Counted from the stretch's first letter, positions 49,801-59,767 are shown. The stretch is DNA of 64,000 nt from Lolium rigidum (GCF_022539505.1 NC_061514.1:339371090-339435089), one strand, 5' to 3'. The notes: generated by a model from the sequence alone, not told the origin. Translations and numbers: made by a program.

Positions 49801-50521
49801 AATAATGGAGGCTTCTTGTCTTTCTTATAATTTTTCCATAACCGGTTCTTATACGCCCGGAAAAGTTCCCCCATCTTCTTAAGAGCCCATTTCTTCACTA
49901 GCGCCCGCTGCTTAGCATTCTCAGACTCCGATCCCAAATCTGGCAAAGTGAAATGTGCCATGAGGTCGCCGAAAAGTGTGTCTTCGTACCTATCGGCAAC
50001 CTGATTTTCGGTCACATTCTTGGTCTTGTTCCATTCTCTCGACGGTGATCGGGATACGATCTCTAACCACAACTCTGCACTGATTTTTGAATGTCACTCC
50101 GACATTCGCGGGTACCACCGGTTGGCCTTCCGGTGATATAGCTTCAATTGTGAAGTGGTCTTTTTTGGTCAACTTCTTTGCCGGGCCTCGTTTCTCTATC
50201 TTATCTTCGGAGGCCTAAGAGAATACATATAGAATTGCATTAATGCCTCTATACTAATGCCTCAATACATATGTACATATAGAATTCCATTAATACCTCG
50301 TCATGACCGGAGCCGTCGGCTTCTCCGTCACCGGAGCCGTCGGCTTCTCCGTCACCGGAGCCGTCGGCTTCTCCATGACCGGAGCCGTCGGCTTCTCCAT
50401 GACCGGAGCCGCAGGCTTCTCCACCACCGGAGTCGCGGTCTTCTCGGTCGGCTTCTGTACCATCGCGGATTATGTCCGCGAATATGTCTTCCTGTTCCAA
50501 GTCCCGTTCGAATTGATCCAT
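46809..50521 (-). pseudogene. CACTA second protein with C-terminal Ulp1-like protease, broken
   Basis: A multi-exon gene read right to left. The N-terminus is at 50521 (MDQFERDLEQEDIFADI), followed by an 8-residue GEADGSGH repeat. Then comes a block typical of plant CACTA accessory proteins (FKNQCRVVVRDRIPITVE, about 50040-50110; ALKKMGELFRAYKNRLWKNY, about 49830-49890). A segment with EPTREGWDTRARNWFLAHG is near 49560, followed by a Gln/Arg coiled coil to 49180. A Pro-rich linker lies around 48480-48740 and a Lys-rich stretch at 48100-48300. The C-terminal Ulp1-like part has HWIL (about 47335), VEVKDPL (about 47280) and NLCGYYVC (about 47035) as the His-Asp-Cys triad. Frameshifts near 48835 and 48430 and a stop after HWILLDIQL suggest it is dead. 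Ulp1-type enzymes cut SUMO-like tags; the role in transposons is unknown. Confidence 0.75.
50303..50430. repeat. 24-bp coding minisatellite
   Basis: About five copies of a 24-bp unit (plus strand core CCGGAGCCGTCGGCTTCTCC) coding the GEADGSGH/D repeat of the CACTA second protein. Confidence 0.85.
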
Positions 50522-50559
50522 TGTTTCTGCAAAATAATTAAATCGATAAGTACATGTTC

Positions 50560-51070
50560 AAACACAAACCAAACCCTAACCCTAATCAAACACAAACCAA
50601 ACCCTAACCCTAATCAAACACAAACCAAACCCTAACCCTAATCGGCGACACGTGTTTGCGAGAGGGAGAGGGTGTCGGCGACGCGTGTTTGCGAGAGGCT
50701 CGGGTGTTCGCGAGAGGTAGAGGAGAGGGAGAGAGAGGGGAGTTGCGGCGTCGAGTGATCGCGAGAGGGAGAGGGAGCACGGGACGAGGGCGATTACGCG
50801 AGAGGGAGAGGAGAGGGCCGGTCTCGGCGTCGGGGGTGTTCGCGAGAGGTAGAGGAGAGGGAGAGAGAGGGGAGTTGCGGCGTCGAGTGATCGCGAGAGG
50901 GAGAGGGAGCACGGGACGAGCGCGAGAGGGAGGGAGAGGAGAGGGTGTCGGCGTCGGGGTGTTCGCGAGAGGGAGTCGTCCACTAGGGCTAAATACATAT
51001 AACTAAATACATTAAATAACTAACTAAATACACTAAATAACTAACTAAATACACTAAATAACTAACTAAA
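50560..51070. repeat. Cluster of short tandem repeats upstream of the CACTA second protein
   Basis: Three arrays in a row: about three 29-bp units with AACCCTAACCCTAATC (50565-50641); two long units of about 125 bp rich in GCGAGAGGGAGAGG (about 50650-50990); and about three 21-bp units ACTAAATACACTAAATAACTA (about 51000-51070). They lie in the presumed 5' leader. A minus-strand TATATATAC at about 51160-51168 may be the promoter. Confidence 0.6.
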
Positions 51071-51419
51071 GAGGGTTGCTCCGGTGCTCCCCCTAAACTA
51101 AGTTGAGGGGGCATATTTGTTTTTCTTTGTGTTGGGTCCATCGAAACCCATATCGAGCCCATGTATATATACCCACCTATATTGATACGGCACGTCGCGT
51201 AAGGAAAAACTAAAACAACTAAAACAACTAAAAACCTAAATAACTATTAAACTAACTACTAATTATTACATAAAAACTAAAAGAACTAAAACAAGTAAAA
51301 CCTAAAAACTATTAAACTAACTACTAATTATTACATAAAAACTAAAACTAAAACAATTACAAAAATTTATAAACTAAAACAAAATTACAGTAACTAAAAA
51401 AAGAAAAAAAAAGTGCCCC

Positions 51420-51720
51420 GAGAGGCGGCGGCCGTGGCGCTACCTCTCCGTAGGGGCGACCGACGGCGAGGCGAGGCGGCGGCGGCGGCCCGAGGGCGAT
51501 GCGAGGCGGCGGCGGCCGAGGGCGAGGCGAGCGCGCGGCGGCCAAGGGCGAGGCGCGTCGGCGTCGGCGGCGGCGGCAGAGGAGGACGTCGAGGGCGCGG
51601 CAGAGGAGGACGTCGAGGGCGCGACGTCGAGGGCGCGGCGGCGGCAGAGGAGGACGTCGAGGGCGCGGCGGCAGAGGAGGACGTCGAGGGCGCGGCGGCG
51701 CTCCAAATTTCGGCAGCCTG
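51420..51720. repeat. GC-rich degenerate tandem repeat
   Basis: Overlapping units with GGCGGCAGAGGAGGACGTCGAGGGCGC. Long open frames occur on all strands because of the base composition; none looks like a real protein. Confidence 0.6.
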
Positions 51721-51795
51721 GCGGCAAGGTATCTAGGGTTGGCCTCCAGTTGCGGGTTGTGGCTTCGCCCGCGACGCGCGGAGGTTTTTATACCT

Positions 51796-51925
51796 CCACC
51801 CCTTTTGTCGCGGGTGGTGGCTCAACCCGCGACAAAAGGCCCCCTTTAATCGCGGGTTGAGCTACCACCCGCGACAAAGGGGTCTTTGTCGCGGGTTGAG
51901 CCACCGCCCGCGACAAAAGGCCCTT
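51796..51925. repeat. Internal CACTA-type palindromes
   Basis: CCTTTTGTCGCGGGTGGTGG...AACCCGCGACAAAAGG and two further copies, the same motif as at the left terminus. They are followed by the inverted pair AACGGCTCC...GGAGCCGTT (about 51952-51991) and a poly-T/C tract. They may mark a second element boundary or bidirectional control of the genes either side. Confidence 0.75.
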
Positions 51926-52447
51926 TGGCCGATCCGTGGCAATCCGCATCCAACGGCTCCGGCCGTTTGAATCCAACGGCCTGGAGCCGTTGGACACGGA
52001 TCAGCTCTTTTTTTTTTTTTTTTCTTTTTTTCTTTTTTCTTTTTTCTTATTTCAATAACTTTTAAATGGTAAATCAAATAGAAAAGTGTTATATATGAAA
52101 ATTTGTTAGAAAAATACAATGAACATGAATATGACATCCATATAACTAGTTGCATCTCACAATGAACATAGTCGTGTATGTTTCACCCCTAATGATATGC
52201 GGAGTGACACCGAGTAAGGTTTCACCTCGCCACGTGTCGCCGCCTCTTCCACGCGCCTCGCCCCGTCGCCGCCGGCGTGCGACGTGTGTAGCCGTGGCTT
52301 ACACGTGCCTCGCCACGTGTCGCCGCCGCTTCCACGTGCCTCGCCCGCCGCTGCCCGCGTGCGACATGTGTAGCCGTAGCTTACACGTGCCTCGCCACGT
52401 GTCGCCGCCGCTTCCACGCTGCCTCGCCCGTCGCTGCCCGCGTGCGC

Positions 52448-52453
52448 TATATA
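52448..52453 (+). promoter_or_regulatory. TATA box of the AP2/ERF-like gene
   Basis: TATATA in a GC-rich context, 66 bp upstream of the ATG at 52514. Upstream are three repeats of GCCTCGCCACGTGTCGCCGC, each with a CACGTG G-box (about 52235-52420). Confidence 0.6.
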
Positions 52454-52513
52454 GAGCGACGAGTGCGGGCGCAACCACACGTCTCCACCGCCTCCGCTCA
52501 TTTATCTCCGTGC

Positions 52514-53038
52514 ATGCCTCCACGTCGTCGAGGGGCGTCCGGTTTCCGTGGCGTTCGAGTGCGTCCGAGCGGTAGGTTCACCGCCGAGATACGCGCCGCT
52601 GGCTTCCGCCTCACCCTCGGCACGTACAACACGCCGGAGCTGGCGGCGCGTGCTTACGACGCGGCGGCGTGGCGCTTTCGGCGGCCAGGGCGAGACATGA
52701 ACTTCCCGGATGTTGAATCGCTAGAGGAGGCGGAGTTCCTCGCGCCGCCGCCGTGCCTCGTCGACGACGAGGACCGTCGCCGGCACCGCCAGGTGCAGCG
52801 CAGGATCGCCATCGCCGAGCGCGACGAGCGGCTGATGCGCCAGTGGAGGGCGCAGTTCCCCAACGATGCCGACAACACCGACGCGTTCTTTGCTAACCTT
52901 AGGGCACAACGCAGGTCCGACAGGCGCCACCGTCGGGCCGTCGCCGCCTTCGAGCTCGAGAACTCGAATACAACTTGGACCGAAAACGACCCTCGGTGGG
53001 AGGACATTTGGACGGAGACAACCTCCGACGACGAGTAG
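52514..53038 (+). CDS. AP2/ERF-domain protein carried by the CACTA element
   Basis: Intact 174-residue frame from MPPRRRG; the start is chosen because the TATA box lies 66 bp upstream. Residues about 9-66 are one AP2/ERF domain (GFRGVRVRPSGRFTAEIR, LTLGTYNTPELAARAYDAAA, then MNFPD), which binds GCC-box-like DNA. The remainder is an Arg/Glu-rich helical segment (about 85-150) and an acidic tail (DIWTETTSDDE) that could activate transcription. I recall near-identical proteins in many copies in Triticeae, consistent with transposon spread rather than a single-copy host factor. It is transcribed towards the minus-strand gene at 53269-53776. A G-box-rich upstream region suggests stress- or light-type control, which is inference. 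Whether it is expressed is unknown. Confidence 0.82.
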   Translation: MPPRRRGASGFRGVRVRPSGRFTAEIRAAGFRLTLGTYNTPELAARAYDAAAWRFRRPGRDMNFPDVESLEEAEFLAPPPCLVDDEDRRRHRQVQRRIAIAERDERLMRQWRAQFPNDADNTDAFFANLRAQRRSDRRHRRAVAAFELENSNTTWTENDPRWEDIWTETTSDDE

Positions 53039-53268
53039 AGACTAGACTAGTAATTTATCTATTTTATTGTAATTTCAATAAAGTCGTTGTCGGTTCTATT
53101 AGTTTAAATTTAGTTTATAAAGTCGATGTCGGTTGGTTTTGTTCAATAAAGTGGTTGACACGAAATTTATTACGATTGAACCGAAATTAAAGTACGAGCT
53201 CAACCGAAAATTAAGATACATGGCCGGATTCGAATGTTGGAGCCATTCAATCATAGTCGTGCCTAGCC

Positions 53269-53776
53269 CTATAATACTCGCCACTCGTAGTCATCATAGT
53301 CGCCGACGTCATCGTCGCTAGCATCGGGGTCGCGGTTGTCCAACCTCGGCGGGTGAGCACGCGTGGGCTGGGATTGAGGGTAGCGCGAGCGGGGGCCACG
53401 ATAGGCCGGGACGCTCCGGAGAGTCCGGCCGCGCCACCACATCCGACGGCCGGCCTCGTTGAAGTTCGAAGGAGGCGGGCCGTCCTCCTCGTACTCGGCA
53501 ACCGCCCTCTCACGCCGATTGATGAAGAAGTCTGTCCCAAGTCGGGCTGTAGTCGGGATGCCACCGGGGATTCCTCCGCCGCTCGTGCGTGAGCTCGAAA
53601 TAGTAGTGGTTCGTGATGGCCATCTCGCGTGGCACACCAAGAGGGATAGGAGGGACCGGTACGCCTCCGACGCTCAGCAACCAGCCGGTCGGGACGCGGT
53701 AGCCGGGCGGGCAGGGGTAGTTCGAGGCGCAAAGCGCCTCCGCCTCCCGGGGTGTTAGACATACGATGGAAGCCAT
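53269..53776 (-). pseudogene. Broken relative of the Harbinger-like cargo protein
   Basis: Starts MASIVCLTPREAEAL at 53776, with a minus-strand TATA (CTATATATA, 53820-53828) 44 bp upstream. It reads YPCPPGYR, LLSVGGVPVPPIPLG and ERRRNPRWHPDYSPTWD, then needs one frameshift near 53530 to continue FINRRERAVAEYEEDGPPP and GRRMWWRGRTLRSV, ending DYDDYEWRVL at 53269. Block for block this matches residues about 30-150 and the acidic Asp/Tyr tail of the protein at 35803-36963, but lacks its long coiled-coil insert. The domain is unknown to me. It lies tail to tail with the AP2/ERF gene. Confidence 0.68.
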
Positions 53777-53947
53777 GGGAGAGAGTGATGAGGTTTGCAG
53801 ATATGAGTCCAAGCCTACATATATATAGTGGAAAAATGGCGGGAATGTGGGAAGAAAATAGGCGGGAACGAAGTGGCGCGCGAAACTTTCATCCCGGGTG
53901 GAGGCTCAAACCGCGACAAAAGACTGGGGGAGGCTTATCTAGGAGGG

Positions 53948-54138
53948 CCTTTTGTCACGGTTGGTGGCTGCAACCGCGACTAAAGCTGTCGGCAGGATAA
54001 GGATGTGTCGGTAACCTTTTGTCACGGTTGGTGGCTGCAACCGCGACTAAAGGTGTCGGCAGGATAAGGATGTGTCGGTAACCTTTTGTCACGGTTGGTG
54101 GCTGCAACCGCGACTAAAGGTGTCGGCAGGATAAGGAC
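53948..54138. repeat. 67-bp tandem repeat with CACTA palindrome
   Basis: Three copies starting at 53948, 54015 and 54082. Each contains CCTTTTGTCACGGTTGGTGG-CTGCAACCGCGACTAAAG and GTCGGCAGGATAAGGA. An amplified sub-terminal-type motif in the interior of the element. Confidence 0.85.
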
Positions 54139-54229
54139 GCGTGGGTGGATGCACTGCTCGATGAGATAAAGCATGTAGCGCACGACGGCCTGTCGAAGGA
54201 ATAAGACAAAGTAGAAGCGGTGCCGTTCC

Positions 54230-54236
54230 TATAAAA
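54230..54236 (+). promoter_or_regulatory. TATA box of the 46-aa ORF
   Basis: TATAAAA, 64 bp upstream of the ATG at 54294. Confidence 0.55.
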
Positions 54237-54293
54237 GGAGCATCGATACGCCTTGCCAAGCGGATCAACAAGCCAAGAACAGCTTTCATTCCC

Positions 54294-54434
54294 ATGGATG
54301 AAGGAAAGGGTTGGGAAACCTCCGTGGCGCAGCTTCTCGAAGATGTCGTTGGTGCACACGCCCTACGGCATCTTCGGAAGCTGCTCCTCGAGAAAATTTC
54401 CATGCAAGCCCGTGAAAGACTCCGTCTCCTCTAA
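54294..54434 (+). CDS. Small Leu/Arg-rich ORF (46 aa) in the CACTA element
   Basis: Starts MDEGKGWETSVAQLLEDVVG and ends ARERLRLL before TAA. The composition and spacing of Leu, Val and Ile suggest an amphipathic helix or coiled coil. A clean TATA box at the right distance and good codon use in a GC-balanced stretch support a real, short gene. It may also be the first exon of a longer one. It lies opposite to TNP2. I do not know the family. Confidence 0.45.
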   Translation: MDEGKGWETSVAQLLEDVVGAHALRHLRKLLLEKISMQARERLRLL

Positions 54435-54594
54435 CAGCTGTTGGGGAAAGGGTTCTCATTATTACATAAATGTAGAGATTGTCTTGGGAACTATATATGA
54501 AGAATACATTATTACATCGCCATCTAGTGTTGTGATCTTCTACGCCGTAGCCATGGAGAATCTTCATCATTTAGCAAGATGCTTGGGTCAATTT

Positions 54595-56360
54595 TCACCG
54601 TGAAGGGCGGAATTTCTTTAAAATTATTATAATCTTCTCGACATGTCTCGTCTTGTCATCCACTCCCACGATGTTTCTTTTCCCCGAAAGAACTATGTGG
54701 CGCTTTGGCTCCTCGGTTGATGTATTCTTTTGTTGATTTCTTTTTCTTGATTTGCTAGACATGTCCTTCACGTAGAAAACTTGAGCCACCTCGCTGGCTA
54801 GGACAAAAGGCTCGTCCGTGTACGCAAGATTGTTGGGATCCACTCGTTATCATACCGTACTTATCGTCAATATGTATAGCGCTGAGCTTCACCCATTTGC
54901 ACCGAAACAAAGGGACCTTAAAAGTGGGACCATAGTCAAGTTCCCATATCTCCTCTATGTATCCATAATATGTGGTGGTCTGCCCATTCTCGTCTTTTGC
55001 ATCGAAGCGGACACCGCTGTTTTGGTTGGCGCTCTTTTTATCTTGGTCGATCGTGTAAAAATGTATTCCCATTTATCTCGTACCCTTGGAATGTACATAT
55101 GTTTGAAGATGGTAACCTGGCCAACAAGTACAGCTGCTCCACAACGGATGGGTCATTAATGAGATGTCTTTGCAACCAATCGCCGAAGGTATTCATGTGT
55201 TGACGTGTAATCATGGACTCGGGCTGGCCCGGGTTTATTTCTCGTAAAACATTCTTATGTTTCTCGATGTACGGAGCCACCAAGCTGGAATTGTATAGAA
55301 CTCGTGTAGTGTGCTTGATTGAAAGAAATCTTGTCCCTCCACACCGTTGCTTTCCTTCCTAGTGTGCCTTTTCCAGTCAGCCTCCCTCATACCGAGATTC
55401 AGGAACACCAATCGGCTTAAGGTCGTGAAGAAAGTCAACACAAAACTCAATGACCTCCTCAGCTCCGTAGCCCTTTGAGATACTTCCTTCCGGCCTAGCT
55501 CGGTTATGAACATATTTCTTTAAGACTCCCATGAACCTCTCGAAGGGGAACATATTGTGTAGAAATACGGACCGAGAATTCTAATCTCTTCAACTAGGTG
55601 AACGAGGAGGTGCGTCATAATATTGAAGAAGGATGGTGGGAACAACAATTCGAAGCTGACAAGACATTGGACCACATCTTCCTGTAATCCTGACAAAGTT
55701 TCTGGATCAATTACCTTCTGAGAAATTGCGTTGAGGAATGCACATATCTTCACAATGGCTAGTCGAACATTTTCTGGTAGAAGTCCCCTCAATGCACCGG
55801 AAGCAATTGTGTCATAAGCACGTGATAGCCATGGGACTTCAGGTTCTGGAATTTTTTCTCCTTCATATTTACTATCCCCTTTATATTCGACGAGAAACCA
55901 GTACGGAACCTTGATACTAAATAGGGCTTCAAAAAAGATCTCCTTCTCATGTTTGGTAAGAGCGTACTGGCAGTGCCCTACAAACTGCCCCGGATGATTG
56001 CCGTTTCGTCCTTTATGAAGTTCCCGGTCCTCCCGGTGCTTCCGGTGTATCTTTTGTCTTTCCATACACTCCCGTAAAACCTAGAATATTCACACAAAGA
56101 TTCTTGGTCAGGTGCATCACGTCGATTGCGAGCGGACTTCCAGGACTTTCCAATATTCTAGCTCCCAAAAAATAGATTTCTTCTTCCACATGGGCGCGTG
56201 TCCGTCATCGTCTTTCGGAACAGGTCGACCGCTCTGGACCCTTTCCAAAGATAACATTTAAATCCTTGACCATGTCAAATATATCAAGCACCACTACTGG
56301 GGACAGGCTTCGGACGGCGGTCCGCCTCGCCATCGAAATGCTTGCCTTTTTCCTTAAGGG
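54595..56360 (-). pseudogene. CACTA transposase TNP2, C-terminal part
   Basis: 5' end lost in the gap. Reading leftward: the end of the transposase core (VPKDDDGHAPMWKKKSIFWE, about 56170-56240); the DUF4218 region (ALTKHEKEIFFEAL; LPENVRLAIVKICAFLNAIS; ELLFPPSFFNIMTHLLVHLV, about 55600-55960); then the DUF4216 region (GDWLQRHLINDP, NSGVRFDA, YYGYIEEIWELDYG, PLFRCKWVK, about 54880-55190). The tail is TDEPFVLASEVAQVFYVKDM and RHIVLSGKRNIVGVDDKT to about 54595. Frameshifts and stops break it near 56100, 55500, 55070 and 54850. This enzyme cuts and joins the CACTA ends. The copy looks inactive. Confidence 0.88.
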
Positions 56361-56460
56361 NNNNNNNNNNNNNNNNNNNNNNNNNNNNNNNNNNNNNNNN
56401 NNNNNNNNNNNNNNNNNNNNNNNNNNNNNNNNNNNNNNNNNNNNNNNNNNNNNNNNNNNN
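56361..56460. other. Assembly gap, 100 N
   Basis: Exactly 100 N, the usual placeholder for a gap of unknown length. The left side is a CACTA transposase, the right side a C-family LTR end inside another element, so several kilobases are probably missing. Confidence 0.98.
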
Positions 56461-56554
56461 CGTTAGTCCGTGTTAGTTGTATCCAAAATACACAAATTAG
56501 AGGCAAAACAATAGCAAAAGTGTTCGGGAAAGTAGATACGTTTTGGACGTATCA
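56461..56554 (-). repeat. End fragment of a C-family LTR
   Basis: 94 bp identical to 13373-13466, the end of the 5' LTR of element C, in the same orientation and ending GTTTTGGACGTATCA. The next bases (GTACG...) are pol sequence of element E, so a C-family copy inserted into the E pol gene. The rest of it lies in the gap. Confidence 0.85.
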
Positions 56555-58757
56555 GTACGTACCATGCAGCCTCCTACCACGAAGAAGGAGCTCCAACGTC
56601 TTATCGGCAAGATCAACTTCGTCAGACGATTCATCTCTAACCTGTCAGGACGAATTGAGCCGTTCATGGCGTTGGTGAAGATTAAGTCTGATGACGGGTT
56701 TCACTGGGGGTAGAACAGCAGCAGGCGTTTGACGAGATTAAGCGGTATCTAACAACGCCGCCTGTGCTAGTTCCACCCCAGCAAGACAGGCCGTTCTATA
56801 TCTACTTGTCAGTAGCTGACACATCCATCGCCTCGGTGGTGGTGCAACTCTACGAGGGTGTTGAAAAGGTCGTATTCTACCTCAGCAGGAGGATGTTGGA
56901 TGCAGAGACAAGGTATCCTGAGGTTGAGAAGTTATGCCTCTGCCTGTTCTTCACCTGCACTAAGCTTCATCACATCCTTTTGACGGCAGAAATCATCGTC
57001 ATATGCAAGTCAGACGTTGTCAAGCACATGCTGTCGGCTCCTGTTTTGAAAGGCCGACTTGGTAAGTGGATGTTTGCGTTATCAGAATTCGATCTCCGGT
57101 ATCATCCTGCGAAAGCAGTCAAGGGACAAGCATTGGCCGATCTCATAGCTGAGCGGATTAATACTAATATAGCAACACTATCTGTACATGCATGGGCTAT
57201 GTTCTTCGATGGATCGGCTTATGACGACGGTTGTGGCATCGGCATTTTGCTCGTGTCGCCTCGGGGGGCAAATTATTCCTTCTCCATCAGGCTATCTACC
57301 CCTTGCACTAACAATGTCGCTGAGTATGAGGCAGTACGCAGGGGAATAGAGTTGCTTTTGGAAGCCGGGGCAGAAGCGGTGGAGCTTTTTGGAGACTCGA
57401 AGTTGGTGATCTCCCAGCTCACAGATGAGTACAAGTGCGAGAGTGAGTCACTCTTCCCATATTGGATGGAATGCCGCGAGCTGATGACAAAATTTCGGTA
57501 CATCAACTTCAATTGGGTCCCAAGATCTCAAAATACCGAGGCCAACGATCTCGCACAGATGGCGTCAGGCTATAAGGATAGACCAGACGGGTCAGAAGTT
57601 CAGGTGCAGTTCCTAGAACAGGATGACTGGAGAGCCGATATCTTCAATTACTTGAAGGATTCGGCTCGGGGGGCACCTAAACGGATAAGATACAAGGCCA
57701 TGAAATATGTCCTTATAGGAGATGACATGTTCTACGGGACGTTGGAAGGGTTACTCGCTCAAGTGCACGGGACCAAGCGAGTCTAATCGGCTCCTACATG
57801 AGGTGCATGAAGGCGCCTGTGGAACTCACCAATCGGCTCATAAGATGAAGTGGCTGATCAGGCGATCAGGGTTTTATTGGCCCACCATGCTTGAGGATTG
57901 CTTGAAGTACTACAAGGGATGCCAAGCGTGTCAGATGTTCGGGAAGATTCGAGATGGTACCCGCATCGGCAATGAATCCCATCATCAAGCCTTGGCCATT
58001 TCGAGGTTGGGGCATGGATATGATCGGCAAAATCCATCTGCGTCGAGCAAAGGCCACGAGTGGATCCTGGCCATTACAGATTACTTCACCAAATGGGTGG
58101 AGGCCGTCCCTATGAAGAAGGTAAAATCAGAAGATGTTATCAAATTTGTGAAAGAACACGTCATTCATAGGTTCGGGATTCCTCAAACCATCACGACCGA
58201 TGGAGGTTCGGTCTTCATCTCTAAAGAATTCAGAAAATTCTGTGATGAGATGGGAATTAAGCTGATCCGATCATCTCCATACTATGCCCAAGCCAACGGG
58301 CAGGCTGAAGCGTCCAATCAGAGCCTGATCAAGCTGATTAAGAGGAAAATTGACGAGAACCCTAGGGTTTGGCATGCAACATTGTCAGAAGCTTTGTGGG
58401 CCTATTGCAGCTCTGATGAGTGATACTATTGAGGATGCAACGGAACTTAGACTTTGATCGTTGGAGAAGATTAAAGAGAACAAAGCCAGGGTAGCTCGTG
58501 CATACAATAAGAAGGTGAGACCAAAGGAGTTCCAAGTTGGTGATCTAGTATGGGAAGCGATGTTGCCATTAGGAACCAAGGATAAAGCATATGGCAAATG
58601 GTCTCCTAATTGGCACGGTCCATACAAAGTCGTCCGGGTTTTGAAGGGTAATGCATACATGCTTTGGAGCGAGTTGGATGGCGCTAAGTTCCCAGCAGCT
58701 GTCAATGGTCAGCACCTCAAGAAATATTTCCCAAGCATGTGGGACGATGGGCAGTAA
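56555..58757 (+). pseudogene. Pol remnant of E: RT end, dual RNase H, integrase
   Basis: RT tail KKELQRLIGKINFVRRFI at 56570-56630. A one-base loss near 56709 shifts frame into the RT-linked RNase H (FYIYLSVADTSIASVVVQL, VEKVVFYLSRRMLD; HPAKAVKGQALADLIAE). A second, archaeal-like RNase H follows (MFFDGSAYDDGCGIGILLVS, NNVAEYEAVRRGIELLLEAG, DSKLVISQL; 57190-57590), a mark of the Tat lineage. After a frameshift near 57770 comes integrase: the zinc-binding His/Cys part (HEVHEGACG, YKGCQACQ), the core with Asp (ITDYFTKW), Asp (TTDGGSVF) and Glu (NGQAEASNQS), then an internal deletion at about 58400 and the GPYKVVRVLKG end. Frameshifts and the deletion make it inactive. Confidence 0.88.
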
Positions 58758-59254
58758 AACATGGGGGCCGATTCATAAAATCGGCCAGTAAAAAAAAATT
58801 ATGCAAATCACAGCCGATGCAATGACATCGACTTTAGAATAATGAAAAAGCCGATGCGTTGCCATCGACTCTAGACAGAACAAGCTCAATTGAGCAGGTT
58901 AACAGATCAGTTTCAAGCCAGAGCCCATGGCATTTGAGATGAATCTGTGCGTTTGAAATTTGAGGATGTCGTGGACGCGGATGAGATCTGTTTGACCGTG
59001 TGAATAGGCAATTGTTTGGCCTCAAGTTGTGTTTATGGTGCGAGCCGATGCTCTGCCATCGGCTCTGTGTGCAGCAGCTTCGTTTGACAATCGGCGAAAT
59101 TGACGAGAAAGCAAGATTAATAGAGGAATATTTTCTTCATTAATAAAGGAGAATTCTTACAAGGAAAGAGTCGATTGCTCAAGGGAGGAAGAGCAAAAGA
59201 AAGTCTATTGACCAATATGCTACTACTACTAGGCCTATACTAGTAGGTCCTATT

Positions 59255-59767
59255 CTACGGGCCGTCGCTGCCCTCGTCGTCGTCGGAGCTCTCGTCGGCG
59301 CTGCTGCCGGCGGGCTCCTCGTCACTGCTCCAGCGGCCCCCTTTGGGGGGTTCCTCATCTTCATCATCGTCGTCGTCGTCGTCGTCCGACCCGGCGCGGA
59401 AACGCTTCGCCGGCGGGTAATCCTCGAGGTAGTCGTCGTCGTCGTATTCCTCCTCCTCTTCCTTGGAGGGGGTGTAATCGTCCCAGGAGAACGAATCGTC
59501 CTCGCTCTCCGATTCCAGTTCCCCATCGGCGAGGAACTGGAGTTCTTCTTCTCCGCTGGTCAAGGACTTGTCGTCCTCGGACCAGATGGAGGAGGCGTGG
59601 TCCTCCTGGTCCCACTCCTCTGGGGCGCGCTCGTCGTGCGCCGCCATCTGAGCCGCCATCGGATCCCACTCTAGCGTGGGTTCGCGGGAGGAGGAGGAGG
59701 AGGAGGAGGAGGAGAAGGACTGGGAGGAGAGATCCGACGAGGCGGAGGAGGAAGAGGAGGAAGACAT
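59255..59767 (-). CDS. Antisense acidic ORF of element E
   Basis: Intact 170-residue frame on the opposite strand between integrase and the 3' LTR. It starts MSSSSSSSASSDL, then has a Ser run and an acidic middle (WDQEDHASSIWSEDD, ESESEDDSFSWDDYTP). PPAKRFRAGSDDDDDDDDED follows and it ends DDDEGSDGP. It shares position, orientation, Ser-rich start and the PP-KRFR plus poly-Asp block with the T1 ORF at 22148-22561. The minus-strand sequence upstream (CCACTATATCCCC at about 59855-59867) could be its promoter. Function unknown; nuclear targeting is inference from KRFR. An open frame kept in E while pol has decayed hints at selection or recent activity of the source, but low-complexity codons resist stops. 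Confidence 0.62.
   Translation of the reverse strand: MSSSSSSSASSDLSSQSFSSSSSSSSSREPTLEWDPMAAQMAAHDERAPEEWDQEDHASSIWSEDDKSLTSGEEELQFLADGELESESEDDSFSWDDYTPSKEEEEEYDDDDYLEDYPPAKRFRAGSDDDDDDDDEDEEPPKGGRWSSDEEPAGSSADESSDDDEGSDGP

Larger units (their letters stand above)
46259..56360 (-). mobile_element. CACTA (En/Spm) DNA transposon, right end not seen
   Basis: Starts CACTAGTAGATAACAGGCC at 46259, the standard CACTA terminus. Sub-terminal palindromes of the type TTTTGTCGCGGGT...ACCCGCGACAAAA follow at once (46273-46470), recur at 51796-51925, and recur in a variant form at 53880-54138. It codes on the minus strand for TNP2 transposase (54595 to the gap) and a second element protein with a Ulp1-like end (46809-50521). 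Between them lie an AP2/ERF-like gene and a small ORF on the plus strand and a cargo gene on the minus strand. The right terminus should end TACTAGTG and is lost in or beyond the gap. Two nested CACTA elements cannot be excluded. Confidence 0.85.

Noticed and set aside
50565..50641. AACCCTAACCCTAATC units that look like telomere repeats
   Set aside because: CCCTAA occurs only in pairs inside a 29-bp tandem unit within the CACTA element, not as a pure plant telomere array.
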